64,000 nt of DNA, from positions 1,424,001 through 1,488,000 of the forward strand of contig SMMW01000147.1 in the NCBI GenBank assembly GCA_004794655.1. Direction: 5' to 3'. Position numbers and translations under genes: made by a program. Shown here piece after piece: positions 26,584-40,990 of this stretch. Every line of letters begins with the position of its first letter. The first letter of the stretch is position 1. The DNA is from Marisa cornuarietis (lineage: Eukaryota; Mollusca; Gastropoda; Architaenioglossa; Ampullariidae). The notes beneath the pieces were generated by a model. The model saw only the letters and a list, made by a program, of their open reading frames with translations. It ran no database searches and was not told the DNA's origin.

Positions 26584-26677
<94 letters not shown>
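26584..26677 (+). repeat. (TTTC)n microsatellite
   Basis: About 23 uninterrupted TTTC units, a long pyrimidine tract on this strand. Confidence 0.95.
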
Positions 26678-28469
26678 CATATTTTCGTTTGACATCATTA
26701 GTCGTTCGTGGTCCCTCGAAAGACCTATAGCTACGTCGTTCTCAAACGCAGGTGAGGGAAAATACCTTCCTAGCCATAAGAATTACTTTTATTTTTGTAA
26801 CACGGCCTTTGTATAAGACTATAAGACTTAAATAAATAGCTATACCAAATTTTGAACAACAACCACAACAAACAAGCAAAAAAGGAATAGATGTTTAGAT
26901 ACATAACTGAACGCAGTGTGTACATGCAAAGCTACACTCTTTAATTGCAGTCCGAGTAGTCGGTTGTGGACAGGCCGATGGATCCGTAAGACAAGAGGTA
27001 TAGTGACAGGCAGATGTTTGATCGTGGTTCATTGTCAACCATTACCCAGGACGCAGTAATTTATTGTCATAATACTGGGTACCCACAGGTCCTTGTAACA
27101 CTGCAAATATTGTCGTCCCAGCGAGTCTCTTTTGTCCGAAAACTGGGTGTCCTCTGTGGTGTCCTTTGTGATGACAATATGACTGTTTAATTTTAAAAAC
27201 TTACAAACGAATCTCACATAAACCAAACGCATGCTCTCAACTGTTGAAGGCACCTGGTGCGTACGCATTGTGGTGACATTCATTTTTTGTGTTTGTCTGT
27301 AGACCTGTTTACGCCTCTAAACAAACAGGCGTTTGCTTGTACATCTGTATGCGCGTGCTTGAGTAGTGTTTAGTGTACATTCTTCAGAACGCCTGAATTT
27401 TGTTTTTGTTTCTACATCTGTATACCCCATTAACCATACACACGTGGAGTGCGTGCGACGTTATTTTTTGTGCTCATGTGAAAACCCTCGTCTGATTTCC
27501 ATTGTCGAAAAATATCGTGGCGTCCACTTCTGCATGTCAGCTTGCAATAGGTTAACCGGATGACTTTTTTTTTAACGGGCAAGAATCCTGTTTCACTCTG
27601 AGACTCTGAGATAAACATGAAGATACAAAAAGGAGAGACAAATCCAGAAAGGCAGACATTTACATTCGGGCGTCACTCAACGGTTGAGAAACATGAGGAC
27701 ATCACGCATCGTTAAACAATTTCGTCGTTGTACAAACATCACAGTCTACAGGATTGCGCTCCATCGTTGACTAAATCGTTGTTACGCAGCGCATGGTATG
27801 AGCAACCGATCGGGGATTAAGAAACAGATAAAGAAAGAATGAACGAAAAAAAAGCAACAACCAACAAAATAATAATCATACAAAAATCAGATGAGCATGG
27901 AGACATATAGCAAGAAAGGATGAAGGCGAGTACATGTGATGACGAAGACGGAAATTCCATAGACAGTCCAATGACAAAACAAAAAGAAAGAAAAAGAAGG
28001 AAAAACAGGAACAAAGAAAGAAAACAATACGAAGAAAAACATCAACAAAAATATCAAGCAGCAAGACGGATGTGGTTTTTGTCCTGACTCCTCTTCCTGG
28101 TGTCTAGGAAGGTCGGACTCGCAAGAGAGCCGCTGTGTCAGCGGGACCCAGGGACTGAGTCTCCCTCTTCACATGCGCACTGAGACGGTGACAGCAATGT
28201 TGACAATTTTCTTTGTTGCAGCAAGTCAGGGTCAGTTTGATTTACTCGCAGACGACACGCAGCCTGCTCTTCCTGGTACGTCACTCAGCCAACCCGCTGG
28301 GCATATCGAGTGACCTCTCTTCTGGGATCATTAGGTGCTGGTCGGGTAGAAACTCTCAGGTCTTGACGGGTTTACAGTAGCTTTGTGATTAATGCTGTAG
28401 CTCCGGCGTGGCGATTGGGAATCGACTGTGCACTCCAACTTTATCACGTTGTTGCTGCGATTTGGGGAG

Positions 28470-28645
28470 GGATTGTTTGTTCATACCGAGCTAGCATTAA
28501 GACTATATCACGACAGGTGCTACATGCAGAGAAAGACCATAGTGCGCGAGCAGAGATTCGAATCCCGGACACCCAGACTCTCACTGCACTGATCCAAGCA
28601 CAGGACTGCTGCTTCACCGAATCGCGCTTGGCCGCGAGTTGGGAG
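28470..28645 (-). mobile_element. SINE copy, minus strand, same family as the DUOX intron 3 element
   Basis: The reverse complement has a B-box-like gggattcgaatctctg and then the shared 14-mer ctttctctgcatgt (plus 28522-28535). A degraded version of the body and 3' part of the intron 3 SINE follows, with an internal deletion. No target-site duplication was found; the edges are approximate. Confidence 0.68.
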
Positions 28646-30844
28646 ACAGTACAATGCACATGGCTGTTGATACACCTTTAGTTTTGTTATTTCTATAGTT
28701 TTGTCTTATGTATGTATGTACATAGGTATGTATGTCTTCCGTCATATCTCACGTGGTTTCTTTTCGTCGTGTTTGCTGTTCAACGGTTAGACGTGTCGCT
28801 GAGAATCATAATACGGAGTTACTACTTGGAAAATACAATCATTATCTTTTAAACATCACTTCTCGACATCCTGGTCACAGAATGACCAGTTGAGCCATAT
28901 GACCGTTGGTGTCAACGATTTTGTAGTTTTTAAAATGATTTCAAGACTCTTGCAACAGTGCAATGGTTAACATGGTTTTATGTGCAATTTATCCAGTTAA
29001 AAAAAAAGGATTCTTCGTTTTTCATTAATACTCTTACCCTCAAAACAGAGTTTTGCTTTTAATCTGTATTCATTATGAAAACATTTAAGCTTCTTACACC
29101 ACTGGTTCCAGCAACACTGTAGCGTGGCGAAAAATTAAAAAAAAAAAAACCTGCATTCAGGGTATGTTGTGTTTAAAAATCTGTACGCACCTTTATTAAG
29201 TGAGTTATTCTAGACAAAGAAAAGCCATAAAATTAGAATGCATTTTGGGATTGTGTCATGTTTTGATTCAAAAGCCTAGTGACATGCAAGAATTTATCTT
29301 CGTTTTACTGAAAAACAATGATCTTAGACAAGTCAAGTTTTCACCTGAAAAAAGTCCTTTACAGAAACTGTCAGAATGGCGGATATTGTAGACAGCCTGC
29401 AGGCTCGTTAATATATATTATCATACCTCTCCGCTGACCGGTCTCCCTCCATTGCATTGAAGCCAGAATTTGGAAACGTGTGCTCGAATTAATTTCAGGA
29501 TATGCTTCAAGGATACCGATAAAGATTCAAAACGCGATTAAGGTTTGCGATGAAAAAAGATCATTTCAAACATTTCTGTTCCCGGATAGCAATTAGAATA
29601 GAGACGGTTGGTGTCATTTCTAACCAGGCCTATCGCACGTCAGGAAACAAAAGTATGTTAGAAACCACTTACTAAAGCCTTATTTTATCTTGCGTCAAGG
29701 GGCATAATCTTCTCTGGATCGAATGTTCTTTGAAGTCAAGCACTTCCTTATTGCACTCGCACACGAGATAAATAAAGAGAGGAACTTTGATAAAATCTTT
29801 CTTGAATTTTGTAGAGGTGTGTTTATACAGTGGGTAACGCGGTAGATTGTGGATGTCATCTCAGTATTTGTTATTCTTATGATGATTCAGAATAAAATTC
29901 AATGTCAAAGATATGCCAACCGTTTTTACTCTTTTTAGTCGGTAAAGGATTTTTAATATTCTTGTTACAATTCTTTCCACTTTGTTTCAATGAAAAATTC
30001 AAAGACCGTCCTGTTAAGGCACTTAGCTAAGGAGATTTAATTTCACAAGTAGACAAGAATCCTTCCCCACTATTTCTCCCTAAAGAACATTAAAGTTCAG
30101 TCTATGCCGAAACCACTAAGAAAGAAAGAACCTCATTAACTGTATTACACGTGAAAGCATCTTAATCTCGTCGACTCTTTACATGTGCGAATGCGTCTTA
30201 ATCACGTTAACTGTGTTACAGTTGTGAATACATATTAATCTGTGCAGAAAAATTTTGTTTAAATTCTTTTCGTTGTTTTAATTTTTGTTTTGGATTTCCT
30301 GTGAAACAAGTAAAATCCCATTCTTCTGACATAAGACATTGACGATGCTTGAATCTATGTTTGTAGACTATACAGATGGTGCAGTTTGTGAATACAGTTG
30401 TGTTTTAATGTGTGGTGTTGCAGCCCTCTATTTTCATTTTCATGATTTGGTCTTTTTGTGACCCATTTACAATGGCTGTCTTGGCTAAGGGCCACGCCAG
30501 AAATATATTCTGATACCCATAGTTGATACGAGAGGCACGAACACATTTACAAACTGATATTAACGCGAATTTAAAGGCACCTCGCGGTTGTTCTTGAAGT
30601 GTGGCAGACATGCAGCTTTGCACGTGGCGACTTCTGGATGATCTTTGATGTGGTGTTGGGTGGCACCCACGGACGTCCCTGACCTGCAGAGGTCGAAGAG
30701 ATGACGGATTGTAAAGTCAGGTCTAGCCAACCACAAGTTCGCACGTGTGCAGTGTCACTGCTAGAGTCTGCAGCATCCTGCTGTAAGAATACTCTCGCTT
30801 GTGTTGATATGCAAGATACACTAATCACACATATTGAGTTGATA

Positions 30845-30848
<4 letters not shown>

Positions 30849-30892
<44 letters not shown>
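30849..30892 (+). repeat. (TG)n microsatellite
   Basis: A perfect TG run of about 44 bp. Confidence 0.95.
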
Positions 30893-30893
<1 letters not shown>

Positions 30894-31952
30894 GTGGGGG
30901 AGGAGTGGTGCGCGAAATCCCATTTATATAGATTTTAGCAGGAGTAGAGGGTAAGTAGAGTTCACATTTTAGTAATCTGGTTTTTTTTAACATATTAACT
31001 TTGTACGTAAAACATGATTTTGTGTGCATAAACACTGCCAGAGAGCGTGTGTAGGTTATGTGTGTGCGTGCCTTACAGGTTATAGCTAACCATTTCAAGA
31101 TATTCCTACCTACAGGGCAAGAGTTTTACAAAGGGTATGGAGTAATTCGGAAGAATCGTACAAAAATTCACACAATTTCACACTTATTCTACGAGTGTGA
31201 CTAGTTTTCCTCCCTCCTAAAATAGCGGGTAGGAGGTCATGTAGGTCAATTTCTCTTATTCCTCTTTTTCTAAAGATCTTCTGTTCTTATACCTGAGCGA
31301 TATCTGCAAAATGGTGATCGCTTCTGTTTCCAGATGCTAGCTTGCACTTCCTGTTCCGAAATTTATTCTGCTAGTTCCCTTTATTTTTAAAGAGGTTCTG
31401 TGGAGTTGTGGTTGATGGGCTTGACTTCAGATTCGCATATTGTCGGCTGGTTCTAAATTTATCATGACAAATTAGTAACAGAGGCCAGATCACGGTCCTG
31501 CCATGCATGAGGGTGGCACATTCCCACCCCTATCAACACACAAATGCAAGTGCATACCTACATACACGATACAGTGTATTTTCGTGGCAATAATATTATG
31601 TATATATTAAAGACTATGAAAGGAACAAATCAATGCAAGAGAATTGCACATCAAAAAATAATTTCACGAGCTGGATTGCGTGCTTCTGCGCATGCGGATT
31701 GTTATCATGGGTGACGACACTGATGTTGGGGTAAACGTTGGGTAGTGAATGGCTGTCTTTATACACGCGAGGCCGTGATTGTAGATGTTCTTGTCGATTA
31801 ACTGAGCATTCCCAGACTTGTCAATAGCTGTTACCAGTCACATACACCCCGTTATCATCAAGAAGCATCTCGAGCGAAACGTTTTGCGCGCGACGAAAGA
31901 CCAAGCTCTCAAACCCTTGAAGATAATAACACAGCCTAAGGCAAACCCATTG

Positions 31953-31956
<4 letters not shown>

Positions 31957-32038
<82 letters not shown>
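31957..32038 (+). repeat. Long (TG)n microsatellite
   Basis: A perfect TG run of about 82 bp, the longest dinucleotide run in the window, followed by tatatata. Confidence 0.95.
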
Positions 32039-32040
<2 letters not shown>

Positions 32041-34572
32041 ATATATACAGTGTCCTCCTTCGACCCAGCCTTCTATTCCAATCCTGCCAGCACTACCTCA
32101 GTGTTATCACTCCTAATCATTCACTGGCGATAAAACTTTGCATTTTTTAATTTTAAACATTAAGTGTATTTGAATCTGAAGTAATAAACATGGCAGTGAG
32201 AGTCCTCTCCTTCGTTGTTTGCTGTCAAAAGAAGACGATTTTTATAGTTGCGAGTGTTTATTTTCAACCAGTCTGAGCCGTTGATTATGCATCCTCATAA
32301 CAACCCGCATTTTTCTAGCAGGAAGCATTCGCACTGGTTAACTACAACCCAGCCGATTGGCTGTTAACATACGTACCCGGATAGACAACAGCTGTGGCAA
32401 GCCTAGAAATGACCCTATGTTCATAGTAAGCATTTTACAACCGTCAAATAACTCACATTTCTTCCCTGTTTCTAGATCTCATGAGTCAAATGCGGTTTTA
32501 TATCTAGATCTCGGGTTTCGAACCATACTTGGCCAGTTTTACCCTTGCAATATCCGTTTTCGTGACAGAAAAAAGTCCTAATTGAGACAGATGAACTTGT
32601 TTTTATTTGTTTCTCTGTTTTATAATGATAGGGAGTGTAATGGATGGCTCAGTGTTAACTTACATCCTTTTGTCTTTTTGTCTTGTGGCAAAGATTACTA
32701 GCAGTTTATTGGTCATCTCTCATAGCTAATTCTGGGGACAGTGGCAGTGCTTCAAGTACTTGTGTTTAGCCAGATACAAGACTTGTTTACTACAGCAGCT
32801 CCATTTGTTCATAGGTCTCACATTTTATTGTTCGGTGGCCTTTGTGTTATGACCTTCACTGTCAAAACAAACTTTTTTCATGCTGTTGTTTAGCTCTTGG
32901 TGTTGCTGTGTGCTCTCCGGCCTAGGTTGTTATTTTTTAAACTCGACAGTGTGTTTTATGTTTGTTCGCTGTGTAGAAATTAATTGTCTTTATAAGATAT
33001 AACTTTATTATACATTAATTATACACCAGGGATGTAATATGACAGGGATGCTGTTGTGAAGGCTACACTTAATATTTGCTGTTTGCTGTGCATGATATTT
33101 ACAGAAGGTGAATTCTCGAACCTTAAGGCAGTGTCCTTAAGCTGAAGAGGTCGCACCTCTACACTTCTTGCTTTTGTGTGACTTTTATATGGGGAAGGCG
33201 GGAGGAGCTGCACTTACAAGACGGTCTCTTTTTTCTAAAGAGGCCAAACGTTAAGCAGGAAGTAATGAGTAGTCATCAGTTACCAGCGCCGTCGTCTGAT
33301 GTCAGCAGTAATGCTCACAGTCTGTTCATTCATCCCTCTATCCGTCGACTTTCTCCATTTTATAACAACTCACACCTGCCGCACCCATTTTCAATGTCTC
33401 TCAAATAAAAGGAGCCAATATCCAAGATTTAAAAAAAAGAAACTAACCCTTAACTACTGGGGTAAATGAAAGGAGTATGACCTTGGCTATACATGTACCT
33501 GACATCTTTTTTTATATTATCCCACAGGAAAATAGCAGCAGCACGATGGTAGTTCTCTTGAAAAAAACACTTCGATTTCTCAAAAACAAATGTCTTCAAA
33601 GCCTAGCAGTAACAAAGATACTAATTTTGCTAACACTTACTGGACATCCTAATCCCATTCTAGGAACAACTAAGCGTTTCTGCTAATATCAACTCTCATC
33701 GCCGTTAACCATCTCTGGCTAACGCCATCACAGTTTCTTCATTTTTACAAGTCGTCCCTGCCAAACAGTGACAAAAAGTCATGTGCTTCAACATTGTCCT
33801 GCAGTTTGTGCTTTGTGATCATCTGGATATTCTCCTGACGATTTAATCTACGTGGTTGATTATTGATACATTCTGCTCCAGTCTAATGACTGTACATCTG
33901 TCTCACCGACATCTTGGTCCGTGAATGTCATCCGGCAAAAGAATGATCTGGCATTCCCATTAACTTTACAGAACCACAGGAATTTTGTCTGTCTTGTGTT
34001 TTTGTGTTTGTAATGCGCGGATAGCCTGGCTTTGGCTGGGATACCGCGATAAAATCTCGCACCATTATTATTATTAGGTGAGAACAAGGCTATTCACAAC
34101 ATGGAAGGAACGACTTCTAAAACGTTTAAAATACGTTTGACATTAAGCTGTAAGCCAAGCTCTTTATCTTCAGCGACATTTAAGTTGCCGTGCACGTCCT
34201 GTTTGCCAAACATTAATTTTGCTCATTGAATTAATACACCTGCTCTTCTGACCTAACGGGCTCTTTTAGCCTTTCTGTTTCTGTCTCTCAAAGGTGGTTG
34301 TTTCAAAGAGGTGGTGTAGCCAGACCAAGAAGTTATTTCAGGAGACCAAAGGTTGCTGTGGTGCTGCTTTTGAGGGTTAACCAAGACACATCACGGACAC
34401 ACGGCCTAATTAATGAGAGAGAGAGTTCTCTGGAACGAATGACAATTGATTGCATGGCTTGTGTTTGTTTACAAATAATGATTTATTATTATTGTTGTTG
34501 TCCCTGTATTATTTATTTCCGTGTGTCTCATAGTTGTCGTCAGTTTATTGCTGTCAGTTTATTGCTGTCAGT

Positions 34573-34640
<68 letters not shown>

Positions 34641-34641
34641 T
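34573..34641 (+). repeat. (TTTC)n microsatellite
   Basis: About 17 TTTC units, just after three near-identical copies of ttattgctgtcagt. Confidence 0.95.
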
Positions 34642-37561
34642 CAGGTCTCTAGCGCATATCTCTATCTTACAATTTCGAGCACAAATCCAATAAACATACT
34701 GTTTTAAAAAAGACGTTTTCATGTTAATGCTGCAGTTGTGTCTGTAGGATTCCTTATTAAACGAGATTTCAGATGCATAACACTCAACTTCGAAAGACCT
34801 TTAGAAGAAACAAATACAATCTTGTATGTTTAGATGTGGGTAATTTTCACAGAAAGGTATGAATATTAAACCCATTCCATAACAAAACAGAATGGTACTC
34901 AGGAACAGAAAATAAATGAGACAGGAAACACAGACAGGTCACTGTCCTGTAGCTACAAACTCGCCAACGGCATTCTTTGACTGTTGATATTAGCTAATTA
35001 TTTTTGTTCTCTAGTTCTATAAGGTATCCAGAGATTAACATAAGAGAAAAAAAGGGGATCGCGTTAGAGAGCAATAAGTGCAGACTCTTTATGAATACAT
35101 GTGTTTTAAGCCAGAAGCTTGCATTATCAGTGAAGATTATATAAATACATGTGCACCAATCTTGAACTATGAGTGATGATTATCGGTGATGCACTTTGTT
35201 TCTTTTTTCTATTTTTGTCTTGAATGCTACAGTCAATTTCAGCAACGATTTTTTTTTGGTAGCTGTTGTTGTTATTACGGTCGAACAGTTTCAGTTATAA
35301 AAGTATGAAGTCAGATCCGTGAACTTCCTGAAATGAAGTATGAAAGGTACTTTACCAAAACTCATTCCACTCATTGTGTAGCTGCCTTTGTCACATAACA
35401 TGCAGTTGTTAACAGTGCTGTGTATCACGCTGCATGGTGCTGCTGGCAGCTCGTTACACGTGCTTGTACTAGAGTGGCTTTGTGTGCAGACGATGAGAGG
35501 GGATTGCCGGCGGGTGGACAGGAGGGTACGGCGAGACTCCAACGTCAGCAGCGAAAGCGTGGCCGTGTTTCGCACGCACGTGCTACTGAAATCATGAAAA
35601 GCATCTGAGACCTCCTCGCATGTTCAGATGTAAACAGGGAGGAAGGTTAATTAAATATTGACCCCAAGTTCCTGTTACACTAGGCTCCCATAAAAACGAG
35701 CCTGTTTGAGGCAAATCACTTCAAACAGGCTTTTCTTTCTTTCTTTTTACGCGATTTTGTCTGATGGAGTTTTTAGCTGTATCCGCTTCAGTAAATGGAC
35801 AGATATATACATATAATAATATAAAGACCTGTTGTGAGATGTCAGCTGAACCATGAGAAATTACACCGAAATAACTTGTGGGTGCTAAGTAACACTGGAC
35901 AAAAAGTGTGGATGAAAAAGTAAAGGACGTATTTGTTTAACGGATTTCAAGGATTTTGAGCGACCCCTAAGCAATTTTTGTTCACTATAAAAATAGCTTA
36001 TGCAAAATACTTAAGCCGTACAGTAATTTGTATCAAACTACATGCATTCCGTGCTGCATAGTTGAGTAGGTCACAGAACAAGTGATGTTTTAGCCTTCTA
36101 AGTAAGGCTTTACTTGAAAAACTCTACATTTCAGTCACACATGAACAGTCTAAAAATTGATTGGATGAATGAGGAAGAAACTGCAAACTGTACCATTGCA
36201 GGTGCATCAATAGTGAGTGCAAGTCAAATTGGTTTTGCGTACCAAAATATTCTCTTATCACAAAGAAAATATCAGATGTATTAGAAATTAGAGAACATCC
36301 CGAGCACACACACACATTTCCTGATTTTCAAAAGTAGGCAAATTTATCAGCCCGGACCCCATGGAGTATCTTCATATCATACTCCTAGCTAGCATAATTC
36401 TGTTTCTGTTTGCTCTGCGCCATGTGTTTCATTTGTCAAGATCTCGAGCAGTCAAGAAGAGCAACTACTATGCAGACCAGGGACTAGTTGCACAACACGT
36501 TTCTAAACCTTAAACTGTTCTAAAGAAGCAAAATCTCTTCTTAGTCATTTTGATGCATTGCAGAAAAACATACACAAATTGTACTGACAGGACGGAAAGT
36601 CAGACTTAAACAACTTTATCTTACTTAAAGCAGTCTTAGTTTTAAAAAATCTAAAATTGTGGTGTGCACTTTAAACTGATTATCTAAATGGAGTTAAGGC
36701 CTAAAAGTGTTTAAAGTTAGAAATGTGTTGTGCAACTGGCCCCAGCAGACTAAAATGTATTTACTATGAAAAGTGTTATCGCTGTCGGTAAGACTGAGCA
36801 GAGCCTGCAAGGAAGTAAAGTGTTGGCATAATATCACAGTTTTGTGTCGTACAAAAATACCAAACGCTTGTGATTCAATGCTGCAGTATTTGCGTATGTT
36901 TGAAGCTTTCGAAACAACAACAACAAGAAGAAGAAGTAAACTAAGCCTAAGATTATTCCTCTTTCAGGCCTGTCAACAGGTCAACAGGTCAGAGAGTGCA
37001 CTAAAGTGTCGCCGAGTCGTGTCGTGAGAAGCAGTGTTTGAAGTCGGGGAATTACCCGTTTGAAAGGCAAGCTTGGGGTATGAGCACCAGGCATGGGGAA
37101 GATGAGGGCAGGGATTGCTGGGGAGTGACGTGGCGTATCGGGTGGACGGTCTGCGCGATCCAGGAAGCTTAGCAGGGCAGGTCGACCTCGTCTTAACAAA
37201 AGCGGAGTGGAAGGGGGTGAACACGTAGGTCGTCTGGGAGACGCCGGTGCTGATCAAGAGCTAGGTTCCCGGCTAAAATGAAGCAGTCAGTTGATGTGCT
37301 TCTATGATAAGGCCGCTTGTAACCGCGCAAACCGGCACGTGTCAAGCCTCCGAAGTATTGGAGAATTTACTGGCAATATATTTTTAGACTTATAGTATGT
37401 TGACCAAAGTTCTCGGCAATATGTTTGTAAACAAGTCTGGACTTAGCATGTTAACCAAAGTTTCAATGTCCTGAACAAATTAGCATCAAACCCACTGGAC
37501 TCCTGTGACCTTCACACGCAACTTTGCCAAACTTTTTTTCACCTTTTATTGTTCATAAATT

Positions 37562-37669
<108 letters not shown>

Positions 37670-39249
37670 TAACTACATTGCAACTATAAACCATACATGT
37701 ACAATGCCATTCAACCACATTTTTATGCAAACGTAAATTAATTCACCCCCCCCCCCAAATCTTTTCACAGGGCACAAATATCACTTAATTCTTCTTTTCC
37801 CCAAGCACTCACATATGTAACTTTGCCAAACTTCATCAAATGTTCGACGACACTTGGCAGGTTGAAAAAGGGCCTTGACAGGCGTGCAAGATGAGTGCTT
37901 CAACGCCTTCTAACCTCAGAAATATTCCGTTGACCTGGGCACCACACACCCGCGTGTCGGGGATAACCGAGTCCCGTGCAGGATGTGGCTTGCCTGGACG
38001 TCACTTCCTGATTCCATTCCGCCAGCTCAGCGCAAAAATACGATAAGACGCTTGATAAGAAACAGCTTATTGTGCAGGATTTATGATTCAGTGTGGTCAC
38101 TTTTATGATGCAGATATTTGCACCATTATGGTGTTTGGTCACTTTTCTTATGCGAACGTTTAGACATTTTAGGGGGAAGCATTAGATTTCGTGCTAAAAA
38201 TGACTTTGGCTGTTCCGGGTGCTACACTCAGACGAGAAAAATATTTTTACTGAATCCTTCTTAAGGAATGCTATTTACTGGCTGATCCGAGTCTATTTTT
38301 TTCCCCAGAGAGAAGGTTTTGTTCTTCCGGCCTGGAAGATAAGAAAACTCAGTCAGAGCGAATAATTCGAATCCATTTTAGAGAAATAGTTTTCTTTTTG
38401 TTCATCGCCCTGAGTTTTGTGAAGAAAAGTCAAGAATTTTTCCTGTGGCGTCACAAATGTAAAACTTAAAACTGAAGTTGAACTTCGTATGCTTTTATAA
38501 AAAAAAATTTTTTAAATTACTAATCATTTTCGTTGCAACCTGATGAAAAAATATGATCTATTAACATGTCATTAACACTTAGTTTCCTGTCATCTTTTAT
38601 TCGGGCTAGCTCTCAGTCAGGACACGACACTGTGAGTCAATAATTGAAATGTACTGTTGTATAAAAGTAAGCATTACTTAATGTTAAATGGTAACCGTTA
38701 CATAATAATAACAACGTTATCAGGAAGGTGTCTGCCTATTTGTGCATGCGTGTAACGATATATACATGCGAACATCAACATCTACAAGTATGCGTGCATG
38801 CATATACACAAACATTATTCCTTCTGTAAAAACATGTTTATCCCCGATGTCCTGGCTTCGGTCACCGCGACTCTTTCATTTCTGTTGTCGAATTTTGACT
38901 TCAAGTAGACTCTCCTGCCCCTGGGAAACCATGACACCAAGTGTCAAGGGCATCCGCATACCTGTCCGAAGACTGTATGTGCTTATAGCTAAATCCACAG
39001 GTAGGTAAACACAATCACATTAACCCTAGAGCGCGCGCTTGGTCTTTTCTTTGGTTTCTTCCTTCCTTCTTCTCTCTCTTCCTTCTGTCTACTCCTATCT
39101 TTTCCTATTCTTACCGTCAATATTTCCGAGGACGTGGACGTCAATACATTTTTTCAATACAGCCGGATCCTGTTACGGGTCTGATACGGGTTTACAAAGC
39201 ATAGAGTGAAGTGGACGTACAGCCAGGCTAGACACAAATAAACATTTAA

Positions 39250-39251
<2 letters not shown>

Positions 39252-39299
<48 letters not shown>
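39252..39299 (+). repeat. (TG)n microsatellite
   Basis: A perfect TG run of about 48 bp followed by T8 and G6. Confidence 0.95.
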
Positions 39300-39302
<3 letters not shown>

Positions 39303-40639
39303 TTTTGGGGGGCGGGTAAATCAAGGGCAAGCTTTTGTCTCCGTAGTTGTCAAGTGGATTCCAGACTCCGCGTCTAGACTTACTCCTGGGGCTGTAGTTA
39401 TTAATCAGAGACAAAGAACCGCTGGAATCTTGACAGTGTATCATAACTACGGAAACAATACTTTTTCTCTCATTTCCCAATGTTGCCCGCGTGTCACCGA
39501 CTTATCGTAGTGGAGTAAATACGGCCCTCGCACTTCACTTACACGTACTGTACTCACCTGCTGCTCACCTGAGCAATTTACTAATAATCTGCTTTAATAT
39601 GTTATAAGTGTTTATCTTTCTTGTGTGTCTGTATGTGTAAATTATTTGTGGATGGTTTAGTCTCGTGGCGATGGTCGACAGATCTTCCCTCTCTCCCTCC
39701 ATCTCCTCCCAAGTGACTGAAGAGGGAGGAGACGGGGGGAGGGGCGGGTGATCAAATGAACTGACGCCCATGACCCACGCTACCCAGAAATAATTTTACA
39801 TGTGCGTTGAATATCAAGACAAAGATTATTGGTTTATAGTAACTGATAATAATTAATATCAGAATTAATTGATCAGATAACCAGTTTTCATTTCTGCCTC
39901 CCTTTCTCCGCGGCACGCCCACCCACATACGCTTTCCAGTATATTCTCCCTTCTTCTCTTGTTCCGATCATTAGACTTCTTTTTTCGCTTCTGGCTAGTG
40001 CTTCCTCCGTAAGTGGTCGTCACACTAGACTGTTGATATTCTTTTCCCACCAGAAAATGTAGTCATTGTTCTCGCGTCCATGCATGTGTACCAGACCAAG
40101 ACTTGAGGATAATATGTTTTTACGTAACGAGGGAGATGTTGGGCACGAAATTTCATACCTCACAGATCACAAATAGGCGTTAACTTGAGTGTGATGTACT
40201 CAAAGTAAAACTGATCCATAAAAACAGATAATGATCTCACCTTAAAGAAAGCTTAATTTCCGAAATGTATTTATAAAACAGGGCATGGAACAAAAGTAAT
40301 ATTATACCTTCCAATAGCCTAAGGGCAATGGTCACAAGTGGTACACCATATCTAGACCAGTCTTATGGAATGCAAAACTTAACCCTGTCCCTCTCCTCCG
40401 CGTTTACCTCCCATGGTATATCATGTACCCATTAGTGCAGCTCTTGGTATTCTACTGTCCAGGTTATTCTCGAAAGCGTGACGGTGTTCTAATATATCGC
40501 TGAATCACGGAGGGTCTCTAAGGAGAGTGAAGAGTGAGTTCACAAAAAGTGGCAGCCATGTACAGCTTGGTGTCTAAAACTTTATCTTCGGTAAGCAAAT
40601 GGAGTAGTCATAACCAATGTTTTTTTTCTACGAAACTTC

Positions 40640-40990
40640 AAAGAACCGTATTTGCGTCGATGCTTCCCGCTAGGCTGATTTTGACTAATTTATATTTTTT
40701 ACGGCTAAGCAAACACAATTTAATCCCATTCCTTTCGATAAATAGGAAGTTAAGGGTTAGAAACCGCACTTATCTAGGGGCGAGCTTTTCTGTTCGGGGG
40801 TTTTTGTTGCTCCTCTTCGTTACTGTCTTTCATCACCCACACCACCCGGGTGTTGAATCGAACATGCGCACGTCTGGTGGCTGACGCTCTCACCACCCGG
40901 CTATCAGCTTCACTTCAAAAGATTTCCTTGAGTCGATGTCTCCTGCAAAGCTGATTTTAAATGGTTTTCAATTTTTGGTCACTTTAGGGC
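40640..40990 (+). repeat. Two similar segments, about 280 bp apart
   Basis: The segments at about 40640-40710 and 40917-40985 share the order acttca-aa, gtcgatg, ctcc/cttcc, gctgatttt and a T-rich tail, with moderate divergence. They look like two copies of an unknown interspersed or tandem repeat. The edges are uncertain. Confidence 0.45.
40830..40912 (-). mobile_element. tRNA-like SINE head, minus strand
   Basis: The reverse complement contains an A-box-like gccgggtggtgagagcgtc and a B-box-like tgttcgattcaacac about 25 bp further on. It will not fold into a clean tRNA by eye, so it is scored as a SINE head. It lies between the two similar segments at 40.64 and 40.92 kb. Confidence 0.45.
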
